Shown: positions 16,806 through 24,521 of the stretch, in pieces
How the letters are laid out: each line of letters starts with the position of its first letter
How positions within the stretch are numbered: position 1 is the first letter of the stretch
Source of the DNA: an uncultured Clostridia bacterium
Lineage (GTDB): Bacteria > Bacillota > Clostridia > Oscillospirales > Acutalibacteraceae
Direction: 5' to 3'
DNA: 59,670 nt
NCBI GenBank assembly: GCA_944380885.1
Contig: CALWIZ010000011.1
Location: 1-59,670 of the forward strand
The notes under the pieces: model-generated
Told to the model about the DNA's origin: nothing
The model's input: the letters and a program-made list of their open reading frames with translations, nothing else
The model's database searches: none
Program-made: the position numbers and the translations under genes

Positions 16806-17561
16806 TTAGTTTAGATACAGTTTCATTTTTTCGTAGGAGTTTACGGTCTCAGTGTCTGTACTATTAAATTCGTCTGAAAATGATTGCAAACTCCCTGCTG
16901 GATTAATAACCATCTTAGTCATTGACAAATAGTTATCATAATATGTTTTCAAAACCGAATATGCTTCCTCGTATTCTCTGGGAGGATTATTGAGTTGCTT
17001 CATCAGAGATATTACTTCATCTTGGTTATTTTGGATTGCTAAGATGTTTTTCTGATACTCTTCGTCGGAAAACAAATTACTTAGGGCGTCATTAAAATCA
17101 TCAACGAATTTGCCGTTTTTTAAAGTGTATTTATCTGTTTCTGCATCCCTTTCCTCATAAATTGCATTGTACCATACACTCTTGATAAGATTCCCTGCGG
17201 TTTCTGCTTTTGCTGCACCGTCAAGCATTTTGTAGGTGACGGTTTCTAAATTGTCATAATAAACCGTTGCTCTGCTTTTATTGCTCACAAATGCACCGAA
17301 CAATCCGATTGCTAAAATGATAGTTAGAATAATTGCTGCAATGGCAATACCTTTATGCTTCTTCTTTTTTGGGAGATTTGAGTTATTGGGACAACCGCAA
17401 GCCGGACAGAAATTTTGTTCTTTGCTGTACTTATTTCCGCATTCAGAACAGGTTACTGCGTCGTTTGCAGATGGATCACCGTTTTGGCTGTTACAGTTTG
17501 GGCATAGTGTTGCCATGTCGCTAATAAGTTTTCCGCAATTCGGGCAATGTATTAAAGCCAT
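16806..17561 (-). CDS. Double zinc-ribbon membrane protein
   Basis: A 251-residue protein. The N-terminus has two zinc ribbons: CPNCG...CPNC (residues about 6-25) and CSECG...CPACG (about 37-58). A Lys-rich linker leads to one transmembrane segment at about 70-92 (GIAIAAIILTIILAIGLFGAF). The remaining 155 residues, Tyr-, Asn- and Glu-rich, would lie outside the membrane. Start ATG 17561 is nine bases after AAAGGAG; a TTG two codons earlier is less likely. Zinc-ribbon-plus-TM proteins are widespread with no defined function. It ends a possible cluster with the acidic micro-protein and the HNH nuclease. Confidence 0.75.
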   Translation of the reverse strand: MALIHCPNCGKLISDMATLCPNCNSQNGDPSANDAVTCSECGNKYSKEQNFCPACGCPNNSNLPKKKKHKGIAIAAIILTIILAIGLFGAFVSNKSRATVYYDNLETVTYKMLDGAAKAETAGNLIKSVWYNAIYEERDAETDKYTLKNGKFVDDFNDALSNLFSDEEYQKNILAIQNNQDEVISLMKQLNNPPREYEEAYSVLKTYYDNYLSMTKMVINPAGSLQSFSDEFNSTDTETVNSYEKMKLYLN

Positions 17562-17576
17562 ATACAATCGCTCCTT

Positions 17577-17759
17577 TTAATCGTCGTCGTCTTCATCGTC
17601 AGGCCAAGATGAAATAAAGTGAAGATCGCCGGTGTCCATGTCCATAGCCATGTTGTCGCCCATTCGCATCATCATGTTGCCGTCTGAATCAATTGCCATA
17701 TTGTCGGAAATGGAATGTGCATAGTCGCCGTCGTCGTAATCAAAGAAATTTTTGCTCAT
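17577..17759 (-). CDS. Asp/Met-rich acidic micro-protein
   Basis: A 60-residue low-complexity protein: nearly one third Asp, no Lys, about ten Met in patterned repeats (NMAIDSDGNMMMRMGDNMAM), ending DEDDDD. AAGGAGG precedes the ATG. It lies 12 bp after the HNH gene and 15 bp before the zinc-ribbon gene, so all three are probably one operon. The strong negative charge could mimic DNA and shield against the neighbouring nuclease, or bind metal ions. Neither is shown. I do not recognise a named family. Confidence 0.65.
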   Translation of the reverse strand: MSKNFFDYDDGDYAHSISDNMAIDSDGNMMMRMGDNMAMDMDTGDLHFISSWPDDEDDDD

Positions 17760-17771
17760 GGATGTTCCTCC

Positions 17772-18083
17772 TTAATCTTCGATAATTTTGTATGCCACAC
17801 GGGAACCTTTTACCCTGCGGGCGTGGAAAGATGCGCCGTTTGCCTTCCAGTGCGGAAAGTGATCTGCTTTTTCCTCGTTGGTATCACGATGGCAAATTAT
17901 GATATTTTCGAGGACATCGCACCCGCCGTTTGAAAGCGGTCTGATGTGATCGAGTGTCGGGTGATAAGAACTATTCGGATTTCCGCAGGCTGATTTTTTC
18001 ATTAGCCTTCCAGCGTAATCGTACACCTCCTGCTTTTCTCCGAAAACACGGTTCCATACATATATGGTTTTATACTTTGACAT
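17772..18083 (-). CDS. HNH endonuclease
   Basis: A 103-residue HNH nuclease. The core near 42-70 has TLDHIRPLSNGG, then NIIICHRDTNEEK, matching the D-H...N...H layout of the beta-beta-alpha metal finger. An N-terminal CxxC-like partner is lacking (a single Cys near 33), unusual for the zinc-bound subset. Ribosome site AAAGGAGG is excellent. Upstream is a TATAAT (minus strand, 18116-18121) with a weak -35, so it has its own promoter, separate from the OLD-like ATPase gene that ends 85 bp upstream. The target is unknown. Confidence 0.85.
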   Translation of the reverse strand: MSKYKTIYVWNRVFGEKQEVYDYAGRLMKKSACGNPNSSYHPTLDHIRPLSNGGCDVLENIIICHRDTNEEKADHFPHWKANGASFHARRVKGSRVAYKIIED

Positions 18084-18129
18084 TTTGAGTACCTCCTTTT
18101 CTAAGATGTACCCATATTATAATTCAAAA

Positions 18130-18160
18130 AATAAAAAAATCAGAGGGTACAGTTGTACCC
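18130..18160 (-). terminator. Terminator of the OLD-like ATPase gene
   Basis: On the minus strand, GGGTAC-AACT-GTACCC (18160-18145) forms a six-pair stem followed by a T-rich tract. It lies nine bases beyond the ATPase stop codon. The stem is short, so termination may be partial. Confidence 0.5.
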
Positions 18161-18168
18161 CCCGCAAA

Positions 18169-19962
18169 TTAAAGCAGTTTTTCCGGCGAGATGCCAATCG
18201 CCCCTGCTATTGATATTACATTTTCAAATGAAGTACCCCGCTTCTTCTTTTTCCATGATTCAAGAGTGCTATAGGTAAAAGGCACCTTGTAGGATGCATC
18301 CTCCATAGAGCCATATTTTTTCATCAAAGCTTTATAGCAATTATTAGCTGCTGTGTAGGAACCGCATTTTTTGTATTTTTCTAAAAGCTTTTGTAGATTA
18401 AAAATATCGCCACCGGTAACTTGTTTCAAAAGGTCATTATGGTTTTCTTGTGTTACTGCTGTTCCGTTATCTTCCATGGTGACAAAGTGTACACTTTTCC
18501 AATCGCTTGGGACAAGATAGGGGCTATGAGTGGAATAAATGACTTTAATCTCTTTATTTTCAAGTTCAAGCAGTTCCCGCATTACTTCTTTTTGAGCAAT
18601 GGGATGTAGCATAGCAGCAGGCTCGTCAATAATAAACAGATCTCCGGGATGAAGCGTATTTTTCATAAAATAGTAGGTGAAATACCACCGTCTGCCGGCG
18701 CTTGTGGAATTCAGGGCAACCGTTTCGCCGGATTTTTCATGCAAAACTATTGTCGGAATTTTTCCTTCGGAGCGTTCAACTGAAATATGTTCATACATAC
18801 CTGCTTCAAATTCGGGTTTGTCGGAATTAAGATATTCTTCAAATTCGCGCAGAGCTGCATCGGTCAGCGAAAAATTATTTTCGGTTTGGATTTGTTTCAG
18901 CAAGTCTTCTTTATCAGTTCCATTGTAAACCTTGTTGAGATAGGTCTGCAAAACCATAAATGATTTGTTATCGCGATAGTATTCCTGCTCTCTCTCATTG
19001 CTTCTGAATATGACATCGCTGCTTTCGTTTCGCAAAAATGAGCATTTGCTGCCGACACACCTTTGTACCTCACGAATGAACTTATAAAATGAGCCGTTAT
19101 CGTCTGATATCGGTTGTTCACCGGTTAATGCTTCTTTCAGACGCTTGCTGCGTTCATCAATTTCATTGAGCAATGATGTGATTCTGTCGCAGGACGCTTT
19201 TGTTGCCTTATTGATTCTTGTGATTTCACGCTTTATCGCCGTTTTGTTTACGGTGATAAACCTTGCTTCAAACGGAGCTAAATCCGGTTCTAAATAGCGG
19301 AGTTGAAAAGACAATTTTTTCGTGTCGTTCAAACTGAAATAATCATATATACAACCAAATCTGAAGGAGTTTTCTTTGCTTTCAAAGTTATGCATCAGTG
19401 AATCTGCCAGTTTTTCAGCCTGTTCAGTAACAAATCCAACTTGAAATTTCAATATATCAAAATTGGTCGTTGAATTGCGAAAATCTGTGATCTGAAAACC
19501 ACGGACGGGAACATCGGTACTTTCGTTATACGCAATCTTGTTGAGTTGTTTTATGTATGCGTCGAGAGCTTTCTTTAACTCGCCCGCAAGGTCATGAATT
19601 TCGCAAATTTCAGAATTTAAAAGCGGGACTAAATATTCCGATTCAATTCTGTCAATTTTGCAGTTCTCCCCGGAGCATGCGATAAATCGGCATTTGTTCT
19701 CATCAATATTTTTGCCGGGGAAAAGTCGAGTAATATCATCTTTGGAAAGACAAATGAGCACTTTGTAGCTAAGTGGTATTTCTTTGTTCAACCCGAAATA
19801 ATTGCTATTTGCTTCAGTTATTGCATTAAGCGCCTCTAAAATATTGGTTTTCCCGCTTCCGTTTTTGCCAATCAACACGGTCGGCAAATCGTCATAGAAG
19901 TTAATTTCGATTGGTTCCTTTATTGATTTGTATTTTTCAATTTCAATTCTTGTTATCCTCAT
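18169..19962 (-). CDS. OLD/RecF-like AAA ATPase with C-terminal HTH
   Basis: A 597-residue ABC-class ATPase. The N-terminus has MRITRIEIEKYKSIKE and Walker A near 30-38 (IGKNGSGKT). Walker B is near 440 (FIIDEPAAML), followed by the H-loop segment STHSPYL, as in OLD, RecF and SMC-like proteins. The central 300 residues are a coiled and helical arm. No TOPRIM nuclease follows. Instead the last 50 residues look like an Xre-type HTH (TYSTLESWKKK...IAGAIGISPEKLL). Such ATPases often act in anti-phage systems. The HTH suggests a self-contained DNA-targeted sensor. Only a weak ribosome site is visible. No obvious partner is in the same transcript. Confidence 0.85.
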   Translation of the reverse strand: MRITRIEIEKYKSIKEPIEINFYDDLPTVLIGKNGSGKTNILEALNAITEANSNYFGLNKEIPLSYKVLICLSKDDITRLFPGKNIDENKCRFIACSGENCKIDRIESEYLVPLLNSEICEIHDLAGELKKALDAYIKQLNKIAYNESTDVPVRGFQITDFRNSTTNFDILKFQVGFVTEQAEKLADSLMHNFESKENSFRFGCIYDYFSLNDTKKLSFQLRYLEPDLAPFEARFITVNKTAIKREITRINKATKASCDRITSLLNEIDERSKRLKEALTGEQPISDDNGSFYKFIREVQRCVGSKCSFLRNESSDVIFRSNEREQEYYRDNKSFMVLQTYLNKVYNGTDKEDLLKQIQTENNFSLTDAALREFEEYLNSDKPEFEAGMYEHISVERSEGKIPTIVLHEKSGETVALNSTSAGRRWYFTYYFMKNTLHPGDLFIIDEPAAMLHPIAQKEVMRELLELENKEIKVIYSTHSPYLVPSDWKSVHFVTMEDNGTAVTQENHNDLLKQVTGGDIFNLQKLLEKYKKCGSYTAANNCYKALMKKYGSMEDASYKVPFTYSTLESWKKKKRGTSFENVISIAGAIGISPEKLL

Positions 19963-20034
19963 AAAAATCTTCTTTCAGCGAAAACCTCACACGTTATTTA
20001 TTGTTATTGTATCACAAAATCGAACATTCTTCAA

Positions 20035-20337
20035 TCATCTTCTTTTGCGATAAGCAGTTACTTCTTTTGCGATAAGCAGTTGCTTCTGCTCCTTTAGCGC
20101 ATTTTGCTTGTCATAGTCGGGGAAGGATAAAATTATCCGGATTTCTTTCAGAGGAAAATCAAGCTCACGGTAAAACAAAATTTCCTGCATTCGCGTCAGT
20201 GAATACTCGTCATAATAACGGTATCCGTTCTGTTCGTCAACAGAGGACGGTTTCAGCAGTCCAATTTCGTCGTAAAAGTGCAGCGTGCGCACGCTCACTC
20301 CCGCAAGCTTTGCAAATTCTCTTATGCGCAGTTTCAT
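20035..20337 (-). CDS. MerR-family regulator truncated by a tandem duplication
   Basis: A 100-residue protein with a complete MerR DNA-binding domain: IREFAKLAGVSVRTLHFYDEIGLLKPS, then GYRYYDEYSLTRMQEILFYRELDFPLKEI. After residue 88 a 22-bp tandem duplication shifts the frame, giving VTAYRKRR and a stop. The usual dimerisation helix and any ligand domain are missing. It may be a pseudogene, or a DNA-binding fragment that can still compete for sites. Ribosome site GGAGGAG is good. Located between the OLD-like ATPase and sfsA with no likely target next to it. Confidence 0.7.
   Translation of the reverse strand: MKLRIREFAKLAGVSVRTLHFYDEIGLLKPSSVDEQNGYRYYDEYSLTRMQEILFYRELDFPLKEIRIILSFPDYDKQNALKEQKQLLIAKEVTAYRKRR
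20039..20081 (+). repeat. 22-bp tandem duplication
   Basis: A 21-base unit, starting CTTCTTTTGC and ending AAGCAGTT, occurs at 20039-20059 and again at 20061-20081, identical and separated by one base. The period of 22 is not a multiple of three, so it causes a frameshift at the end of the MerR-type gene. Confidence 0.92.
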
Positions 20338-20476
20338 TAAATCTCCTCCCTTGATTATGAGTATATACTATTACGTAACGTGATAGTCAACATTTTTTGT
20401 ATTTCCATATTAAAAATATAAAACTCCTTGAAATTGAAAATTTTCAGGGGGGGGTTATAACAATAATCATCACTTT

Positions 20477-21157
20477 CTATGCTTCTATACATTCCGTGAC
20501 AGATAAGCTGTCCGGTTTCACATTACATATCATATACAACACTTTTACGCCTGCCGCTGTTGCTTCTGCTAAGGCTCTACCGAATTCCGGATGAGTAATC
20601 ATATTCGGAAGTACCTGTCTCACATCAGGCATAGCGATGACAAAAGCGATATAGCACTCATAACCGTTCTCTGCCGCAGACTTAAGCTCCCGTAAGTGCT
20701 TTACGCCACGCTCTGTTGGTGCATCAGGGAAATAGCCAATACCGTCAATTTCAAGTGTACAGCCTTTGACCTCCATTAAGATTTTCCTTCCGGGACACTC
20801 CAGATAAAAATCAACACGGGATTTTCCGAAGGTGTATTCCGGTCTAATCAGTTCCATACCCTGAAACGGAGCAGGACTATTCTCAAGCCATTCCTTTACA
20901 ACTTGATTGGGTGCATGACTGTCAATATTTACCCAACCGAGATTTGTTTTGTACACCGCAATCAAGTCATATTGCGTTTTACGGTTCGGGTTGTCCGATT
21001 TATCAAGTATCACATCGCTATTGGGTAATAGTAGCTCTTTACAGCGGCCGGTGTTTTTCACATGGACGGTTTCGGTTCTGCCGTTTATTTCAACCTGTGC
21101 CACAAAGCGATTCCAGCGTGAGATGAACTTTGCCGTTGTTATGTTTCTGTATTTCAT
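20477..21157 (-). CDS. sfsA: SfsA family protein
   Basis: A 226-residue SfsA protein. The N-terminal OB-like domain (RFVAQVEINGRTETVHVKNTGR) is followed by the PD-(D/E)XK-like core near 110-135 (SRVDFYLE, then MEVKG). The conserved FPDAPTERGVKHL segment is near 145. SfsA is a conserved bacterial protein historically tied to sugar-fermentation stimulation and now viewed as a probable nuclease. Length and motifs are complete. AGGAAG precedes the ATG. It is usually a core-chromosome gene, so its presence between mobile cassettes suggests this island was assembled by several insertions. No operon partner is seen. Confidence 0.93.
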   Translation of the reverse strand: MKYRNITTAKFISRWNRFVAQVEINGRTETVHVKNTGRCKELLLPNSDVILDKSDNPNRKTQYDLIAVYKTNLGWVNIDSHAPNQVVKEWLENSPAPFQGMELIRPEYTFGKSRVDFYLECPGRKILMEVKGCTLEIDGIGYFPDAPTERGVKHLRELKSAAENGYECYIAFVIAMPDVRQVLPNMITHPEFGRALAEATAAGVKVLYMICNVKPDSLSVTECIEA

Positions 21158-21224
21158 ACCGCAAGCTTCCTTCTGAAAAAATTTTACCTTTTAGTGAAGA
21201 GTGAAAAGTGAAGAAGTAATAAGT

Positions 21225-21254
21225 AAGCCCCAAAGACTTACGCCTTTGGGGCTT
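21225..21254 (-). terminator. Terminator of the nuclease cassette
   Basis: AAGCCCCAAAG and CTTTGGGGCTT form an 11-pair stem with an eight-base loop. On the minus strand it is followed by a T-rich stretch and lies about 80 bases after the stop of the large nuclease gene at 21336. Confidence 0.7.
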
Positions 21255-21335
21255 TGTGTAAGGACTATAAAAAAGATATTTTTGCCGTTTTCGCGTATGA
21301 ATTCGAACCCTCACATCGTTACTCAACGGTATATT

Positions 21336-22979
21336 TTATTTGCTAAATTCATCATCATCGGCATTCCTTAAAATATACTTTTTCATTAGCGTTTTTTGCT
21401 CTCTTCTACACACGCGAGAGATGGTTCCGTTCGCTTTTTTGCTATCTAAACCCAAGAAATCACAAACGGCTTTAACGCTATCAAAGGTTGCAATGAATGC
21501 AAAAGTATCGGCGTCATACATATTTATTTGTCGTTGCCCCTTTTGCGCTTTATAGCACGCGGGGCAACCTGTTCCATAATTCCTGTTGGATATAGTTGCT
21601 TGCCATTCGTGTCCTCGACTGCATCGCCACCAAACTTTTATTCCGCTATTAGCCATAACATCCGCAGGTGTTAATCCTTGATTTTTTTCATAATTCCACT
21701 CTTTGGCTAATATCGGGTTAACAGTTTGTAAATCATTAGTGCCTTTTATAGTTTTTATGCCCGAGCAATATGGACATTTGTGCCCTTTGTTACGGGTTGC
21801 AATCCCTGTTTGCCATTCGTGCCCTTTGCTACATTTCCACCACACTCTTTTATTGCTATTAGCTGCAAAATGCTCTGGTTTTAAATTACCGTTCTTTTCG
21901 TAATTCCACTCTTTCACTATCTCTGGATTAGAAAGCAATAAAGAAGTTTCTTTTTCCATATGTTCCCGAAAATTTTCTATGACAATATTATCTCTTTTAA
22001 GGTCGATATCTACATTGGTTTCAGCGATTTCACTTAAAAGAAGTTCAAGTATTTTGGAGAGATCTTCCTGATTCCGTTGAACAACATAATCTATAGAACT
22101 GTCATCGAGGGACGGTAAACCTTCTCTAATTCGATATAGTTTAATTCCATCTTTTACACACTTTTTATTCTTTTCTAAATCTTTTTTTGCTTTATTTTTG
22201 TGCCAAAGATATCCGTCATATTCAATGGCAATTTTCTTAGATGGGATATAAACATCTAGTTCGTAGCCTTTTTCTCTATATGAGTGTAATACATCTAATC
22301 CGTATTTTTTTAGATAATATACAATTGCATATTCGGGAAAAGATGTGCTTCGTTCCGAATTGCAAACAGGACATCCCTCTCCTTTGTTCCTGTTGTGTAT
22401 TGATGCCTGCCATTCATGACCTTTATTGCATTTCCACCAAACTTTTATTCCGCTATTTGCTGTAAAATTTTCCGGCTTTGAAGTGCCATTTTTTTCACAA
22501 CTCCACTCTTTTGCCAATAATGGATTAATTGTTTGTAAATCATTGTATCCTTTGATTGCAAATCTACCCGAACAATAAGGGCAACCTTTACCGCCGTTCC
22601 GATCGTGTATTGTTGCTTGCCATTCATGACCTTGACTGCATCTCCACCAAACTTTTTTACCACTATTGGCGGTAAAATCTTCTGGTTTAAGATTACCGTT
22701 CTTTTTGTAACTCCAATCTTCTGCTAAAGATGGATTGACTGTTTGCAAATCATTGTAACCTTTCAAAACTTTTTTACCTGCACAATACGGACATCCTTTT
22801 CCGTTGTTTCTATCATATATCATTGCTTGATATTCGTGTCCTTTTGAGCATTTCCACCATGCTTTTTTTCCACTACCAAGAGTTAATGTTTGAGGGTAGA
22901 GTTTTAATTCATCATTCTTTTCCCAATCCCACTCAGCCATGAGTTGAGCATTTTCTGATATATACTGTTTTTCTGACAT
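21336..22979 (-). CDS. Multi-zinc-ribbon protein with Vsr-like nuclease and NUMOD1-like domains
   Basis: A 547-residue protein. Three zinc-ribbon repeats (about 15-205) each contain a KVWWKCSKGHEW-type segment and a CPYC pair, spaced about 65 residues apart, as in PF14311/DUF4379. A nuclease-like core at about 210-290 follows (YELDVYIPSKKIAIEYDGYLWH), typical of Vsr/EDxHD-type PD-(D/E)XK folds. Two more ribbon repeats are at about 345-475. The end (about 480-535) resembles the NUMOD1 DNA-binding helix (INMYD...FDSVKAVCDFLG...ISRVCRR). I infer a site-specific DNA-cutting enzyme, either a homing-type or a defence nuclease. It begins 17 bp after the partner gene, so they form an operon. Confidence 0.75.
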   Translation of the reverse strand: MSEKQYISENAQLMAEWDWEKNDELKLYPQTLTLGSGKKAWWKCSKGHEYQAMIYDRNNGKGCPYCAGKKVLKGYNDLQTVNPSLAEDWSYKKNGNLKPEDFTANSGKKVWWRCSQGHEWQATIHDRNGGKGCPYCSGRFAIKGYNDLQTINPLLAKEWSCEKNGTSKPENFTANSGIKVWWKCNKGHEWQASIHNRNKGEGCPVCNSERSTSFPEYAIVYYLKKYGLDVLHSYREKGYELDVYIPSKKIAIEYDGYLWHKNKAKKDLEKNKKCVKDGIKLYRIREGLPSLDDSSIDYVVQRNQEDLSKILELLLSEIAETNVDIDLKRDNIVIENFREHMEKETSLLLSNPEIVKEWNYEKNGNLKPEHFAANSNKRVWWKCSKGHEWQTGIATRNKGHKCPYCSGIKTIKGTNDLQTVNPILAKEWNYEKNQGLTPADVMANSGIKVWWRCSRGHEWQATISNRNYGTGCPACYKAQKGQRQINMYDADTFAFIATFDSVKAVCDFLGLDSKKANGTISRVCRREQKTLMKKYILRNADDDEFSK

Positions 22980-22996
22980 AGTTTACTCAACTCCTC

Positions 22997-23686
22997 TTAA
23001 TCTATTTCAATATGCTTTATATTGTATTCAACGTAGTGCTGTATCTCGGGAAACTGAAGATATTCCCTTTTATCCGTTTCTAAATTTCGGAGAACCATTT
23101 TTTGGTCAAACGAAATATAAATTGCATATAGTTTTTTCTCAGATATATCAGTGCTCGCACCAAGTTCACGATAAATCTTTTTAAGGAGATCGGATGCCCC
23201 TATAAATGGAGAACCTTCAAAATCAAAAACTATAGGGAACGGAATGAAGAATACTATATTTTCATCCGATTGTGTTTTGCTGATATTATTCTTCATTTTT
23301 TCAAATAGTTTTAGTTCGTTAATCGGCTTTTTTTCATCTCCCACAAAGCAATGCTGAAACTCTAACGCTTCATTGTGAAATTCAGTTGTTAATGCACCAA
23401 CATCACCTTTTCGACTTCCAATCATTTGTCCTTGTCTCTTGTCAATAGGGATTTTAGCATCAAATTTCTCACAAGTAACAACATCCACAAAATCGCACTC
23501 ACCATGAGCTTGATTATTTAAATGGGTATATCGACTAGGAAAAATTTCTTTTGATGCGTTCATTAAATCCAAAATGATTTTCTCATAGTTACCTGACTTA
23601 ATTATATCTTTGACATCATTATGAATTGTGGAGTAAATACTATAATAATTTCTTAATAGTTCCATTTTATTTACCGCTTCAATCAT
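22997..23686 (-). CDS. Unassigned partner protein, possible PD-(D/E)XK fold
   Basis: A 229-residue protein without a recognised family. Around residues 62-80 the pattern ECDFVDVVTCEKFDAKIPI offers acidic residues followed by D-x-K, compatible with a PD-(D/E)XK nuclease core. The rest is mixed alpha/beta with no membrane segments or signal peptide. It is the first gene of the operon with the zinc-ribbon/Vsr-like protein, separated by 17 bp with an AGGAG ribosome site for the second gene. It lies next to the tRNA-Leu fragment, so both could be a short integrated cassette. Function is unknown. Confidence 0.55.
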   Translation of the reverse strand: MIEAVNKMELLRNYYSIYSTIHNDVKDIIKSGNYEKIILDLMNASKEIFPSRYTHLNNQAHGECDFVDVVTCEKFDAKIPIDKRQGQMIGSRKGDVGALTTEFHNEALEFQHCFVGDEKKPINELKLFEKMKNNISKTQSDENIVFFIPFPIVFDFEGSPFIGASDLLKKIYRELGASTDISEKKLYAIYISFDQKMVLRNLETDKREYLQFPEIQHYVEYNIKHIEID

Positions 23687-23860
23687 AGATTCTTGTAATT
23701 AATTATATCATATTTTTATCACACATACAACATCATAGAATGTTTTGATACAGTGCTTATGATATAAATCTTTCGCTTTTATGCGAGAGTTCAAGTCTGT
23801 TCTATGAAAAATATCTTTTTTGTGCGTTTAAATTGTAACCTAAAATTTTGCCTGTAAAAA

Positions 23861-23894
23861 CAGAAAAAACCCTGATAAAATCAGAGTTTTTCTG
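23861..23894. terminator. Intrinsic terminator next to the tRNA fragment
   Basis: CAGAAAAAACCCTGA and TCAGAGTTTTTCTG form a long stem (one mismatch, one bulge) with a four-base loop, with A-rich and T-rich ends on the two strands. It could end minus-strand transcription of the original tRNA, whose 3' end is 30 bases away, or plus-strand transcription. Confidence 0.6.
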
Positions 23895-23922
23895 TGGCTA
23901 TATCTTTTTTGTAGCCCTTTGA

Positions 23923-23952
23923 TGGTGCGGGCAGCAGGACTTGAACCTGCAC
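23923..23952 (-). tRNA. 3' fragment of a tRNA-Leu gene (attachment-site scar)
   Basis: On the minus strand, the T arm GTGCAGGTTCAAGTCCTGC is followed by TGCCCGC and CCA-type end, the usual 3' end of a bacterial tRNA-Leu with acceptor stem GCGGGCA. Bases further upstream do not contain a tRNA 5' half, D arm or anticodon arm. Such 3' fragments are left as att repeats by tyrosine integrases. The complete tRNA is predicted to lie beyond the window. Confidence 0.75.
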
Positions 23953-24083
23953 TTCTAAATATAATCCTTTACCTATATTTTTTTGCACAAGAAAAGGCAG
24001 TACAAAATGCTTGACTGCGTATCCCTAAAAGGTTACCGCTTTCGGTGCGGAGCAGAAAACACAGAATATTTACTATTTGGACA

Positions 24084-24180
24084 GCGGCGGCTGAGAGTCT
24101 GCCTGCGGTTGGCAGATCATTCAGTGGACTTTCAGTCCGGTCGGTACCAGCGGATTGTAGCCGCAGAGCAAACTGCCGGC
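24084..24180 (+). ncRNA. Candidate structured RNA upstream of the polysaccharide locus
   Basis: Outer stem GCGGCT (24087-24092) pairs with AGCCGC (24159-24164). Inside, CTGCC/GGCAG (24099-24103 with 24111-24115) and GGACT/AGTCC (24126-24130 with 24134-24138) form two clean hairpins. A competing hairpin GCGG...CCGC (24150-24164) shares the outer strand, and a T run follows at 24188. Open frames in this region are short and lack ribosome sites. No known riboswitch motif was recognised. It could be a small RNA or leader, or a degraded gene. Confidence 0.35.
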
Positions 24181-24429
24181 TTTATCTGTTCTTTTTTTTG
24201 ACAGGTTTCTGTTTTTCTCTTGATATATTGCTCTCATGCCGGGGCGAATGTTTCATAGCATTAAAAAATATATAAAAATTATCTATTAGTAACAATTATA
24301 TATAAAAAATAATTACAATAAGCCTATTTGTCGGACTAAAACGATACGAAATAAACAAATTTTTTTCAGAATAATAAAAAATAAGATTTTTATATTGAAG
24401 ATTTCTTGCTTTTATGAATACTGTTGCTA

Positions 24430-24438
24430 TGTTATAAT
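24430..24438 (+). promoter_or_regulatory. Extended -10 promoter of the first polysaccharide operon
   Basis: TGTTATAAT at 24430-24438 is a perfect extended -10 element. The -35 region (TTTTAT at the right spacing) is poor, as allowed for extended -10 promoters. It lies 84 bases before the solute-binding protein ATG, which is preceded by AAGGAGG. Positions 24181-24429 are very AT-rich and hold no gene. Confidence 0.6.
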
Positions 24439-24521
24439 TATATCGCCAAAGTAAATTTAAAATAGGTAATTATCATTGTGAAAATCGTATTTAATAATTC
24501 TTCAAGGAGGATTTTTCGGAT

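Noticed and set aside
17772..19962. Septu-like (PtuA/PtuB) pair of ATPase and HNH
   Set aside because: The HNH gene has its own promoter, an intrinsic terminator lies between the genes, and the ATPase ends in an HTH; the match to Septu is weak.
21283..21310. GGTTCGAATTC, tRNA T-loop-like string on the minus strand
   Set aside because: The flanking five-base arms do not pair, so it is not a tRNA T arm.
23983..24275. Short plus-strand frames after the tRNA fragment
   Set aside because: Two competing frames without ribosome sites cover the same DNA; the hairpin content argues for non-coding sequence.
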